From: Basidiobolus meristosporus CBS 931.73
Taxonomy: Eukaryota > Basidiobolomycota > Basidiobolomycetes > Basidiobolales > Basidiobolaceae
DNA: 64,000 nt
Assembly (NCBI GenBank): GCA_002104905.1
Contig: MCFE01000231.1
Location: 1-64,000, forward strand
Reading direction: 5' to 3'
Positions 47,389 to 58,600 of this stretch are shown here, piece after piece (position 1 is the stretch's first letter; each line of letters opens with the position of its first letter). A model generated the notes under the pieces. It did no database searches. It saw only the letters and a list, made by a program, of their open reading frames with translations, and was not told where the DNA came from. Position numbers and translations under genes: made by a program.

Positions 47389-47772
47389 ATGATGAACTCT
47401 CATGTTCAGCACATCAATCCACTGCCGAAAGGCATCGCCAAAGCACTCTCTCTATTTGAGGCGGCTCTGCAGCTTACAAGCGACTTTCTATTCGATGTTA
47501 ACTTTGGAAACTTGGAGTTTGATGTTGCTCTTTGGAGCTGCGCTCCTATTGGGACAGATACCCACTGCTGCCCAGCCATGTACCGCCTTCCTATAATCTA
47601 CTATGTTGGAGATGAGATATGCGCGGTATGTCTCATGGATTTAGATTCCTTGAAATATGCGATTCGAGCGATGCCATGTCACCACATGTTTCACCAGGAA
47701 TGCTTGTTTCGATGGCTAAAGACCACAAATGCATGCCCATACTGTAGATGCAAGGTCGAAGAATCTTTGTAA
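47389..47772 (+). CDS. RING-H2 finger protein 1 (putative E3 ubiquitin ligase)
   Basis: The C-terminus has a complete RING-H2: ICAVC, then PCHHMFHQECLFRWL and ACPYC (about 47618-47745), the C3H2C3 spacing of E2-binding domains. The chosen start is the tandem ATG at 47389, giving 127 residues. The frame stays open upstream to 47257, so an upstream exon or an N-terminal membrane segment (AAWVGCFIY) may be missed. A TATAAAA-like element at 47352 argues for the short form. By family it would transfer ubiquitin; the substrate is unknown. It belongs with two similar genes just downstream on the opposite strand. Confidence 0.72.
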   Translation: MMNSHVQHINPLPKGIAKALSLFEAALQLTSDFLFDVNFGNLEFDVALWSCAPIGTDTHCCPAMYRLPIIYYVGDEICAVCLMDLDSLKYAIRAMPCHHMFHQECLFRWLKTTNACPYCRCKVEESL

Positions 47773-48219
47773 GACACCACATCAGCCTCTATTAGGAATA
47801 AAAATGAATCAAATCGGCTGGGTAGATCTAATTTTGGTGAGAGATTGAAGGTTAAGACCATTAAGGTCACTGCCTATTATCGTGCAGTCATTAACTCGGT
47901 ATAGTAATAACAGAGGCCTATTGCTAAACTTCACATTTAGAACATCTTCGTACAACCTGCTGCTGCCATTTATGTGCACGGAATAATAGCTGAATGTCTT
48001 GTTTCCAGTAAATTACATAATTACAAGGCTTTATTGTTCATGGAACAAGCTATGAGGGATGGTTATACATTAACTGTGGTGTGTAAGATCACCTGTTGAT
48101 TAGAAATTGGTGTTTTCATGGAGACTTTGTAGTAGTGTGGTTGGTCTATACAGCTTCGTAAAATATATGCAGTTGTGGTGAAAGAGCCTATACTAAAGGT
48201 GATCAGCAATGGGATCTTG
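47773..48219. other. Intergenic stretch between convergent RING genes
   Basis: About 450 bp between the stop codons of two convergent genes. I see no further feature. Confidence 0.4.
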
Positions 48220-48708
48220 CTAATTCATCATGTGAGGGTACTTTGACATTCGCTGATGTAGGCATTCATTGTAGTCCTTATTATCAGTATCAATCTCGTA
48301 ACGACAGAGTGGGCAGGTATTGGACACCTCCAACCAAGAGGAGATACAGTCTTGATGAAATAGATGACTGCACGGCATCTCTGTGATATGACTTGACTCT
48401 ACGTAAGAATCAAATTCGTCCCGACATATGCAGCAAGCTTGACCCTGCACTCGGGTTATAGATGCCGTCCGTAGTTCAGCAATCGCTTGGCGTGATGCCG
48501 GGAAGGATTTCTGTGTGCGGTCTTCTGATGCGTAGTGTGACGGGGGTGGCACCCCGATAAAAAATGGGTCCATCATTATGACATTGTATACGATAGGGTC
48601 TTCATCAGAGGAGGGGCTTGCTGCTCCCTGGTCGAACAGCATGTACACTGAGATGGGCAGGAAGGCACCAACGATGGAGAGTGCAAATGAGGTACTTAAT
48701 AGTGGCAT
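48220..48708 (-). CDS. RING-H2 finger protein 2, membrane-anchored (putative E3 ligase)
   Basis: A single exon of 162 residues. An N-terminal hydrophobic segment (about residues 5-25, SFALSIVGAFLPISVYMLF) predicts a membrane anchor or signal. A low-complexity acidic spacer follows. The RING-H2 is CCICRDEF, MPCSHLFHQDCISSW, CPLC (about residues 92-136). This layout, one membrane helix plus a C-terminal RING-H2, is typical of small membrane E3 ligases of the ATL/RNF type. A TATATA-like box lies at about 48763, roughly 55 bp upstream of the ATG. Confidence 0.85.
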   Translation of the reverse strand: MPLLSTSFALSIVGAFLPISVYMLFDQGAASPSSDEDPIVYNVIMMDPFFIGVPPPSHYASEDRTQKSFPASRQAIAELRTASITRVQGQACCICRDEFDSYVESSHITEMPCSHLFHQDCISSWLEVSNTCPLCRYEIDTDNKDYNECLHQRMSKYPHMMN

Positions 48709-49214
48709 TGTGTAAAGCTAAGCGTGGTAAAATGAATGGTTCAGTAGCAACCAGAAGGCTCGCTTTATATATCACCATTCAATTAGAACTTATATTTTCT
48801 AAGTATATACACAGGCCAGGTCGCTTTCAATGATTCCAACTGGTGCCAATAGCGAACTAAGGTTTTGAGTGATTTACTGGTCGATAAGATCTAGGCCAAT
48901 TTTATTCGGGATCCTACGGAGGGTTGAACAGTCACATAAAGTAACGGAGTTGAATGGAACCTCCACTCAAGACAGGTCCTCAAACAGTCACATCAATAGA
49001 CTGCTATACAAAGAGAAATTTTCTTTGCTCATCCAATCAGCCTTGCACAGAAAAAACCGGTTCTTTTGGGTCTAGAAGTAACTGCAGCATTTGCAGCCAT
49101 ATCGCTACACATAATTCTACACATAGTTTTGGATTCTAGCTATTCCGTGGTACCTTCTGGGCATTCTTTCCACAGCTCGTTTGACCACTTTGCTACATTG
49201 GAACGATCGATTTC

Positions 49215-49682
49215 TCACTCGAGTCCAACTTCTGGCTTGCCAACAGCTACTTGAAGCCGGCAGAGTGGGCAAATAGCAGCCCTTTGTAACCAGAGAAATA
49301 GACAGGCTTCGTGAAAGATATGGCCACACGACAACTTTCTCAAGCAGTCCCTGCTTTCACCGGCCACGATCTCTTCACGACAGATGGAACAATCAAAAAT
49401 TCCGCATTCTTTGACAGTTGCCAGAGGTAACTGTCTCATCATTTCCACTGATAATGGCTTAATTGGGAGAGCACCAGAACCTGTAGATATATTGTAGCCA
49501 GATTGTGGATTCCCAGTGAGGTACATGTCGTAAAAGTCGTCCTCTTCATACCCGGATGATAGTGAGCTTTGGTAAGTGTATAGATACAAAGCTATAGGTA
49601 TAAACAACAAGCTCGCAATGTTGACAACTTCGATATAAGACATCAGAGTTCTTGAAGCAACATAGTGCATCACATCACCCAT
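49215..49682 (-). CDS. RING-H2 finger protein 3, membrane-anchored (putative E3 ligase)
   Basis: A single exon of 155 residues on the same strand as RING protein 2. A membrane helix (about residues 17-38, VVNIASLLFIPIALYLYTY) precedes an acidic spacer. The RING-H2 is CSICREEI, LSCGHIFHEACLFLWL, CPLC (about residues 97-141). Architecture, size and position suggest a local duplication with genes 1 and 2, although identity outside the RING is low. Its role in ubiquitination is inferred from the family. Confidence 0.84.
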   Translation of the reverse strand: MGDVMHYVASRTLMSYIEVVNIASLLFIPIALYLYTYQSSLSSGYEEDDFYDMYLTGNPQSGYNISTGSGALPIKPLSVEMMRQLPLATVKECGIFDCSICREEIVAGESRDCLRKLSCGHIFHEACLFLWLQRAAICPLCRLQVAVGKPEVGLE

Positions 49683-49887
49683 TAATGTCCTAGTATAAAT
49701 GAATGTTTAATGTTGGGGATAAGCTATGATATCTGGCAAGGCTTGCATGCGTCGCATTTGGTGATTGGCTGAATATCCAAATTCAGGATTATTATATGGT
49801 GCGACCTGCGATTCCTTAACGTATCAGAAAAAAATTGATACCTATAACTGGTGATAATGCTCCAAGAACCATGTATCGCTTTGCAGT

Positions 49888-51381
49888 ATGTCTTGGCTAA
49901 TATTCCTTGCTATAGTCTCTTTTTTGGGACTGTATCTTTATACTCCTTTGTATAATATAGTATGGGCAAAGAAGTTTAATCCTGAAGGAAAGGTACTGTT
50001 TGATTTAGGAAACATCTCATTCAGGTGCTAATAGTTTTACCATAAGCACTGCTATATCACTGGTGGCAGCACAGGTTTGGGAAAATCTTTAGCTGTGGAA
50101 ATGGCTAAACGTGGTGCTCATGTCACCATTGTTGCTAGAAAGAAGGAGGCATTGGAAACTGCGGTGGCTGAAATAAAGGTTTACCATGTTGTCATCGAGC
50201 TTATTGCAATGCACTATTAAATCGAAGCTCTGATTTCTTAGAGAGCCAGGAAGACTCAATCCCAAGTGATAAACTACATTTCTGCAGATGTTAGTGTGAA
50301 AGAAGAAGCTCAACGCGCCTTGGAAGAGGCTATAGAGCTACAGCAAGGCTTGGTTCCTGAATACGTCTTCCCTTGCGCAGGTTTACTTAGGCGTAAATAC
50401 TGTGTGACACGCCCATATTAAGACTTGCACACTTTAGGGTTGGCTATGCCAGGCCTCTTCATCGACCAGGGTGTTGAAACCTTCGAGAGAACGATGCAAT
50501 TGAATTACTTCGGCGCTTTATATACTGTCCATGTTGGTGAATTGATCACTACTGCCATGTTACACTACCCTAACCACCGGTTTTAAGGCCGCTGTAAAGC
50601 GAATGATTGAACAAAACATCAAGGGGAAGATTCTATTGGTTAGCTCTACTGCCGGATTGCTTGCTTTCGTTGGATACGCATCTTATTCCCCCACCAAATT
50701 TGCCGTCCGAGGTATGGTATCGGAGGCCTTGGAGTCAAGGATAATTATAATGTTTCTAAATATGAGTAACAGGTCTCGCGGAAGTTCTTCGCAACGAGTT
50801 GGCAATGTACGATATCGATGTGCATTGCTATTTCCCTGGAAACATGGATACACCGGGACTGAAAACCGAGGTACGGCATGTTGGCCTATTGGTGTACCTT
50901 CAAGTACTTAGACCTTTGTAGAATGAAACCAAGCCACAAATCACAAAGCAAATCGAAGGCGAGGATTCAGCCATATCTCCTGATGCTGCTGCTCAAGCCC
51001 TTGTTCAAGGTTAGTACTGCAAATTAGATTGTAAGCAGGAGCTTATCAATTCTAAACCACCACCAGCCATTAGCGAGAACCACTGCTTCATCTCCTCTGA
51101 TTTGATCGGCAACCTGGCCAGGTGTGCCAACAAGGGTAAGTGACCCTCAAGAAGAATGCGAATCATTCGTTGCTTAACGCACATCTTTAGGCTTTGTTCC
51201 CTCAAACAACGTGCTTATTGATCTTGGATTATCCATCGTCAGCTTGGTATGGTCTATTTGATTGATCCGGATATGCAAAAGGATGAAGTTAATCGTGTTG
51301 TTCTAGGTGGCTGCTCCAATTATCCGCATCTTTGTTGACTATGAGGTGATAAGCTATGGCCGCAAGCTGAAGAAGAACTGA
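49888..51381 (+). CDS. TSC10: 3-ketodihydrosphingosine reductase (short-chain dehydrogenase)
   Basis: Ten exons (49888-49992, 50047-50178, 50242-50380, 50438-50532, 50588-50711, 50773-50870, 50922-51009, 51067-51135, 51191-51246, 51307-51381) join in frame to 326 residues; introns are 51-63 bp. An N-terminal membrane segment (SWLIFLAIVSFLGLYLY) is followed by the Rossmann motif TGGSTGLGK, the PCAG and NYFG segments, a catalytic Ser in LLVSSTAG and YSPTK (Y-x3-K). A hydrophobic stretch near the C-terminus precedes a basic GRKLKKN end. This matches KDSR/Tsc10 of the ER, which reduces 3-ketodihydrosphingosine to dihydrosphingosine with NADPH, the second step of sphingolipid synthesis. The ATG at 49871 is out of frame and hits a stop. 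Confidence 0.93.
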
Positions 51382-51793
51382 GGCGTCTGCTTGGGACTGC
51401 CCGCTTCCCATACGTGGTTCATGATCCAATTATCTTCAATAAATTATTTTTAAATGTTACGTCAGCTGGTTAAGTATCATTCATTGTCATGCAAGGCTTG
51501 AATTCGGATATTTCATCCATGAACTTCCGCCCGATCTGGCGGCCTTACAAATTCATCACAGGACGATCGATGTCTTGCTGTGGATTGGATCCACACGCCA
51601 TTATTGACGGCCAATATGAAAAATTCGTTACCGTCATTACATTGTTCACCATCTCATTTGTTTATTTCTTATTTAGTTGGTGTGTGACGTATATGATAGG
51701 TCACTTTGTTGAACCATTGAGATGTCCATTTAAAACGGAATGTGGACTTGTAACGCGCTCATCACATTCCAACTCACAATTGCCTTCGAGAAT
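51382..51793. other. Intergenic stretch between TSC10 and the GH15 gene
   Basis: About 410 bp. An open frame with hydrophobic residues (51489-51863) overlaps the start of the next gene in another frame and shows no domain. An upstream exon of the GH15 gene cannot be excluded. Confidence 0.35.
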
Positions 51794-54208
51794 ATGGAGC
51801 AGAAATGCCGTCACCAGGATGGATATCTCCCAGTTGAGAACTACGGTGTCATCGGCAACATGAGAACAGTGGCGCTTTGTAGCGTGGATGGAAGCATTGA
51901 TTTCTTCTGTTATCCAAACTTCGACAGCCCCTCTGTGTTTGCGCGTATGCTGGACAAAGACAGGGGCGGATATTTCACCGTTTCACCTGAGGAATATCGG
52001 TCAAGCAAACAGCAGTATCTGCCAGGCTCGAATATTTTGAACACCAAGTTTGTCTCAGAAGACGGTGTCTGCGAGCTCCTGGAGTTTATGCACCACCCAA
52101 AACACTCGGAGTTTTCCAAACCGCTGTACCCATGGCTGATAAGAAAAGTAAAGATGATCCGAGGAAACATCAAGCTGCACGTCAAATGTCACCCTGCCTT
52201 CAACTACGGCTTGGACACTCATGAGGTCTCCATCAAGGATAGCGAGGTCGTGGATGATCAAAACCCATATCGGAGAGATGAAATCCATTTTGATTCGCAG
52301 TCACTGTGCTTACAGTTGCAAAGTGTCTACAAGAGCTGTGAAGAGACACCGACAGGGCTAGAGTGGAGTATAGAGCCCGGTGAATTGGGTCAAGGAGTCT
52401 TTGCCGACTTCTTCCTGACCGAGGGTGAGGAGATCACTTTTGTTTTGAGCGAAATCCCGAAATCCGCTGGTGGCTCAAGCGATATAGAGTTGCATGCCAC
52501 GCCCAATCTGCTCGATTGCTTGTTCAACGAAACACTAGTTTATTGGAACGAATGGATAGCACAATGCAAATACGACGGAAAGTGGCGAGAGACTGTCCAA
52601 AGGAGTGCGTTGATGTTGAAGATGTTGACATATTCTCCTGTTAGTAGATCGGTGCATTCTTTCACGGCTTGCCAGACTAAGTTTATTTCCCATAGACAGG
52701 CGCCATTATCGCAGCACCTACCTTCAGTCTACCCCAAGGTTTTTCCAATACCTGCTCGTTGCGCGATATATTGTTAATAACCCCATTTAGTCCTTGGAGG
52801 CTCCAGCAATTGGGATTACAGATACTCCTGGATTCGCGATTCAGCATTTAGTCTTTATGCTCTAATTCGCTTAGGCATGACCGAAGAATCGGAAGCCTAC
52901 ATGCAATTCCTAGAGAAGATTCTGGAAGGCGTATGTAGCGATTTTCTGCCGCCCATCACTCTCTCATGCTAATCTCTGTTCTAGAGCGAGGATGGCTCAA
53001 TACAGCCTATTTACACCATCCATGGGAGTACTGTTTTGGAGGAGAAAATTCTGGACCACCTTGATGGCTACAAATCCTCTCGGCCGGTACGCATTGGTAA
53101 CGCGGCCGTTCATTATTTACAGTTGGATATTTATGGAGAGCTACTGGATGCGATATATTTGTACAGCAAGTACTCCAAGCCCATCTCGTTCGACATGTGG
53201 AATCATGTCCGCAAGATGATAAATTATGTGTGTCAGAATTGGAGGCGTGCAGACTCCAGTATATGGGAGTCTAGAGGGGAAGATGTGAATCATGTTTTCT
53301 CCAAAATCATGTGCTGGGTAGCCATTGATAGAGGTAAATTTGCGTTGCATGATTGATAACATCGATGGGTAGCTGACAGGCAATGGTGCAGGAATCCGCC
53401 TCACTGAGAAGCATAGCTGGTACCCTAGCCCCGAGTTGAAATGCTGGGTTGATACCCGAAACGAAATATACCTTGAAGTGATGGACAAGGGCTGGAACGA
53501 GGAAAAAGAGTTTTTTGGACAATCATATGAACGCATTGATATTCTCGACGCCTCCGTGCTAATGATGCCTCTGGTCTTTTTCATATCCCCGGCGGACCCA
53601 CGGCTATTGAAGACACTCAATGCGATCCGAAAGACCACGGATAAAGCCGGGCTGATTGAAAATAATCTTGTGTATCGATGTACTTGCTGATTGCTATCCT
53701 TCTCTCTCACGACCAACGCTCTAATGCTCTGTAATATCGATAGTCAACTGCTCTAGTAACGAGAAGATCCAGGACGAGGAAAGGTATTGCTTAATGGTTA
53801 GTTGATGGCTCAGATTAACCAATAACGCTGCTTTCCTTTCTAGCCACTCAATATGTACTTTCTGGCTGGTTGAGGTGATTGGATTTTTAAATCGGCTATT
53901 TTTCCGCATCTCGCTGAACTTGCAATTTATGATTAGGCCCTTACAAGAGCAGGGAAATATGATACACGGTTGCTTTATGAATCCATGGTGATATTCGAGC
54001 AGACATTAAGCTATTCCAATCATTTGGACTTGTTCTCAGAAAAAATCGCCAAGAGTGGTGAAAGTTTGGGCAATTTTCCCCAGGTACGATCGTAATATAC
54101 ATACATGTAAATTTGCTCGGCAGATATTGATTGCTCTCTCAGGCCTTCACTCACATGGCGTTGATATCATCGGCGTACAACCTTGATCGAGTATTGTCTA
54201 AGAAGTGA
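51794..54208 (+). CDS. Glycoside hydrolase family 15 (glucoamylase/trehalase-like)
   Basis: Nine exons (51794-52639, 52696-52738, 52791-52930, 52985-53333, 53392-53679, 53744-53783, 53844-53874, 53937-54083, 54143-54208) give 649 residues. The N-terminus ([19 protein letters not shown], then [17 protein letters not shown]) is the trehalase-like N-terminal domain (DUF5911). The catalytic (alpha/alpha)6 barrel shows [30 protein letters not shown] near residue 436 (expected catalytic Glu), [22 protein letters not shown], and a C-terminal [16 protein letters not shown]. There is no signal peptide, so the enzyme is probably intracellular, acting on trehalose or glucans. The ATG at 51794 was chosen because homology starts there; 51740 is an in-frame alternative. 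Confidence 0.9.
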
Positions 54209-54412
54209 GGCAGTGCTATACTCGCTAGTGCGTATCTAGCGTTGGTGTCTTTTGTACGATAATATTCCTGTGATTCGAAGCGGATTCATCCATTCAAATA
54301 AATATGTTTCAATTAATCAAATTGATATGTTGCCAATTGAATGGTTGAATTTCTTGGATTCGTATATCCTGCTTGCCATTCAACTGCGATTTTATACACT
54401 GCACTTCACAAA

Positions 54413-55106
54413 ATGCTTACGGCTGAATCGGTAGAGACATCTGACCTTATGGCACTCATAGACCAACTTGAAAGTGCAGAACAAGGCTTTCAACACCTCC
54501 ATATTGGTAGTACGGTGATCATAACTATATTCAATTCCTTGCTTCAGCGCCTAACTTAATAGATGCAGACGGACAAACTTCTGATATGGGTGAATCAAGC
54601 GATATGGTAGCAGAAGATTTTGGCTATCAAGCATTGGGAGAGGATGAAGATGAATTAGATGAGGATGCTCCTGAGGAATACCAGGTACATCTTCAAATTT
54701 CCTGTGAAGTTTGTGAAAACACTAGAGTTATAATGGAACTGACAACTGTATTCAGTACCAGATGCTTCCGCAAGACGCTATAGAAGAAAGCTGTGAATCT
54801 ATGGCAGAACCCCCTGTTCTTGTCATAAACCCAATTGTCGGCAATCGTATACCTGATGGTTAGTGTAAATACACACAGACTCCAGTTCACCTCACTTAAT
54901 ACTTTAAAATAGCCGATCTAGAAGTCATTCGTTCTGTAATGCAGTCGTTTGCTTTGCCAGAATCTGCAGTTCCTGGTAAGTATTTTTCAATATGCATTGG
55001 CTGAAGCTCTATTATCTTAAGCCATCGTCACATAGAATGGGCCAAAGTTGTTCCTGAGGAGAAATGGATGCCAAAATTGGATTCTCAGGAGGAAAACGTG
55101 GAGTAG
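54413..55106 (+). CDS. MEA1-like small acidic protein
   Basis: Five exons (54413-54506, 54563-54684, 54756-54858, 54913-54975, 55036-55106) join in frame to 150 residues. Features are an acidic central stretch (EDEDELDEDAPEE), a GYQALGEDED segment, and a C-terminal block DLEVIRSVMQSFALPESAVP followed by EWAKVVPEEKW. This combination (GYxxL, acidic run, then VMxxFxLP...VPxWAxxxPEExW) resembles the MEA1 (male-enhanced antigen 1) family, whose biochemical role is poorly known. The first exon could lie further upstream. Family assignment rests on motif recall, not a search. Confidence 0.62.
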
Positions 55107-55602
55107 CTCCGATCTTAGAGCGCAGTCTTGAGCTAGTATCTACGTCTTTAGCTATTACTGAGATGGAGGATATCAGCAACTATTCTGAACTCGCCATTAA
55201 AGTCACTGTATATTCCTTTAAACCTAAAACCCCATCAACTGAATGGTATTTATTACCTAACTTGACATCCAATTATTGAAGCGTTTTCGAACTTTCGCCA
55301 TTCAAACTAGATATTTAATCAACTGTCACATATCATCCACAACTGTAGAAACCAAAGCAAACTCCAAGTGGTGCTCATGCGTTAGCAGACTAAATAGATG
55401 AATAACATAGATATGGTTGACTCCTTTGGGTAGCTTGAGTGCTTAAACGTGATTCAATGCATCACTTTTTTGTCAATGAATGCAAAATAGATTTGCAATA
55501 TATATCTGGCAGTCACAAAGTGTATAGTACTATATTGATATTTATATACAAAACACCAAGACTGCGGCTCATACATTCTCCTTTGCTCTCTGTTTGATAG
55601 AA
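55107..55602. other. Intergenic stretch between the MEA1-like and ZGRF1-like genes
   Basis: About 500 bp, AT-rich, with no gene seen. The region just upstream of 55603 probably holds the promoter of the helicase gene. Confidence 0.4.
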
Positions 55603-58600
55603 ATGTCGAATGAGGAGATCAAATTTGAGGTTCTCTACACAAACCAAAAGACTAAAAAGAACAAAACCTGGCATGACGGTTAGTTTCAAATGCAATCTAC
55701 TCTATAGTTTCGTAGATCATAACAATAAGCCTCAGGATTTCTAAGATATAATGCAACAAGTGCTAAGGTACCCCAAATTAGGAACACTTTAACCACTCCT
55801 TTCGTTCGTCTATTCATAGACTATTGCATATAGGTCACTTTATACGACGAAAGTAATTCCAAATTATCAAGGTTGATCTCTAAAGTGTGATGTACTCAAT
55901 TGAATCCCGCTGATTCCACTGTTGAAGTTTATTTGTCAAAGGAAAGCCGGTGATCGTCGGTGAACAATTAGAATTTGATAGGTATTTGGTAACTCTTGAA
56001 AAGCTTTTATCTCAAGCAAGCCCATCGTTGGAAAGTAAAGTTTTACCGAGCACAAACGTACCTGAAATAACCCAAGCAGTAGAACAAGTATATACTTCTA
56101 AATATATGATTCAGTGTACTTCGTTGCCAAATCTGAATACAATTCTCTATACAGACCGAGAAATTATACAAACCAAAATTCAACCCCAGAATCAAGAAAG
56201 GACTTTTGAAAACCATTAAACGCGACCTGCCGAGACTTCTTGATGAGAAGAAAGATGCACCTGGTTTGTAGGATAGCTCATTCCCCCAGCGTAATTTACA
56301 AATAATTGCTAATGACACATGTAGATCTGGCTCTTTCAACGATTACACAGGATAAGAACGATAAAACAAAAATTACCATAGACGAGGAAATCAATGACCA
56401 AAAACCAGAGTCCCCTCGTACAATACAAATAGTACTCTTGGCTTGTAGATATATATTCCTGGCTCACGTTAACTAAAGTTTAAACTTCCTATAGCCAAAA
56501 CGCCGTAGGGTTGGGCTCTCACGAGGTCGAATTGGTGAAATTTCCGAAAAGACAGCTGTCGGTGAGGTGGATACATCCAAAGATAACCCCTCGTCTGAGC
56601 AACTCCACAAGCCAAGAATTATTCTATCAACACCTCAGAGAAGGTACGTTTGGTTAATGGGACATTTGCTTGGTGCGATGCTAAATGCGAATCCAAGTGA
56701 TATTATTAAATATCCCGGGAAGGATGAGTGCTTCAAGATGTCTCAAAACCATTCTTCCGTAGTACGCACTAGACAAGCGCCTACGTTTTTCGTAAGAGTA
56801 CTCAGTATTCAAGACCGTGAAACCATAAACCCTGATCCATGTTCTACACAGAAAACTATTGTAGAGTACAAAAATACATTTAGCAGCCTGCTCCTAGATC
56901 ATATTCAGGTATGGAAACACCAACAACTCCGCTCATCGCGAATCTAACATGTTATCATGAAAGGTCACACTCAACCTCCAGGCTATATATTTTCGCTCTG
57001 TAAACTGGCATTATCGACAAGAAAAACAAAAGCATAATGTTGAAATGTATTTCCGAAAGCGTGGAATTGGCTTTTACTCTGAATGCTCTTTAGCGTGTGT
57101 ATTCGATAAAGAAATCAATAGTCTGGTTGTATTTATTGATCGCTTTTATATAGTCAGGCAGGATTCTTTGGAAGAAATAATTTTGGTGACTCTAATGGTT
57201 TGAGACCCACTACTGGAGTAGATAATTTTATATTAGGCCTTTCGAGCAAAGAGCATCACTCAGTGTATGTATCAGGTATTCTTTTATTCTTTGGCCATAG
57301 CTAACAAATCTTATATACAGCTACGCCAAAGGTTTTTCTCAACTTCTTATCATTATCGCTAGCACTCTATATACTTATACTGGATGAACACAGATGATAT
57401 TTGGGCTATATCTACAACTATAGAATTTGAGCCCCACTCCACCTTTCTTGCGCGAAACGTATTTTATGGGCCGTCTTCGTCAGGAAATCTAGAGGTAAGT
57501 AGCTCTTATTGACGGTACAGTTAAGCCCGTGTCTAATCCTCTCCTATCAAGATAAGATGCCTTAGCTCTCACGACATCAGTATTGCGTCTCGTCTTGCTA
57601 ACTCGAAAAGCACTGTGTATGCCATCAGAAGCTTCAACGCTGGGAATGAATACACCATGCTTGGTTAGAAAGAGTATTTTACAATACACCAGAGACTTCA
57701 TTGGGTTATTAACTTCGTACCGTATTTTGTGTAGATAACCTTTCAAACAATCTCACTGTGACACCTTTAATATCCTCTATACTCAACTACAAAGTGGAAG
57801 CCTCTCAAGAGATGAATACTCCAATCGAAGACTCGCTAGAAGAGCCATTTGACACCCTTAAATATTCGATGACGCATATAGATGAACGATATCGTGTACA
57901 AGTGGAGGAATTATTAGAAACTGTTATAGCCGAGTACTCGCTAAACGAAGACCAGTCAACGTATTGCATTCTTCTTCCATTACACTTTTCTAGTAATAAT
58001 TTATTTTTTGTACTTAGCGTTCTTAGAAAGATTTCGAAGGATATGATAGAATCGCCCGAAAATGATAAAAAATCACCATTGCTTTTGGTTCATGGTAGGT
58101 TCTAACAGATTTATGTATTCTTCTCCATAATAATTCTCATTTATAATTACAGGTGCATATGGGGCTGGAAAGAGGTATGTTGTTGACCATTCAAAGGAGC
58201 TCTTTGTTCTAACAATTGGTTCAGTTACCTTATTGGCGTGCTTATAGTGTTTCTAGAGCGTCTAATGAAACTTACAGAGTTGAATACCAAATGTCCATTT
58301 AAGATCTTGGTTGCATCGATGACAGTACGATAAATGCCAGGCATCATGAAAAACCTTGAATCTGATTTTTTGATTTCGATTTCAGAATATTGCCGTAGAT
58401 AATATCCTTCTTGGATTGCTGAAACTGGGCTTCTCTGACTTTGTTCGTGTGGGAAGGTAATACTGAATATATGTGTATTTCTATCAAGCAGCTTAGAATT
58501 CACTAACAAGTATATTAGTATAAAGAAAATAGCCAAGCCAATTCTGCCATATACGGCACAGGTGAAGAATGATCCCAGTGAAGGTACACATACATATTGC

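Noticed and set aside
51489-51863. 124-codon frame between TSC10 and the GH15 gene
   Set aside because: It overlaps the GH15 start in another frame and shows no domain; the GH15 frame carries clear homology.
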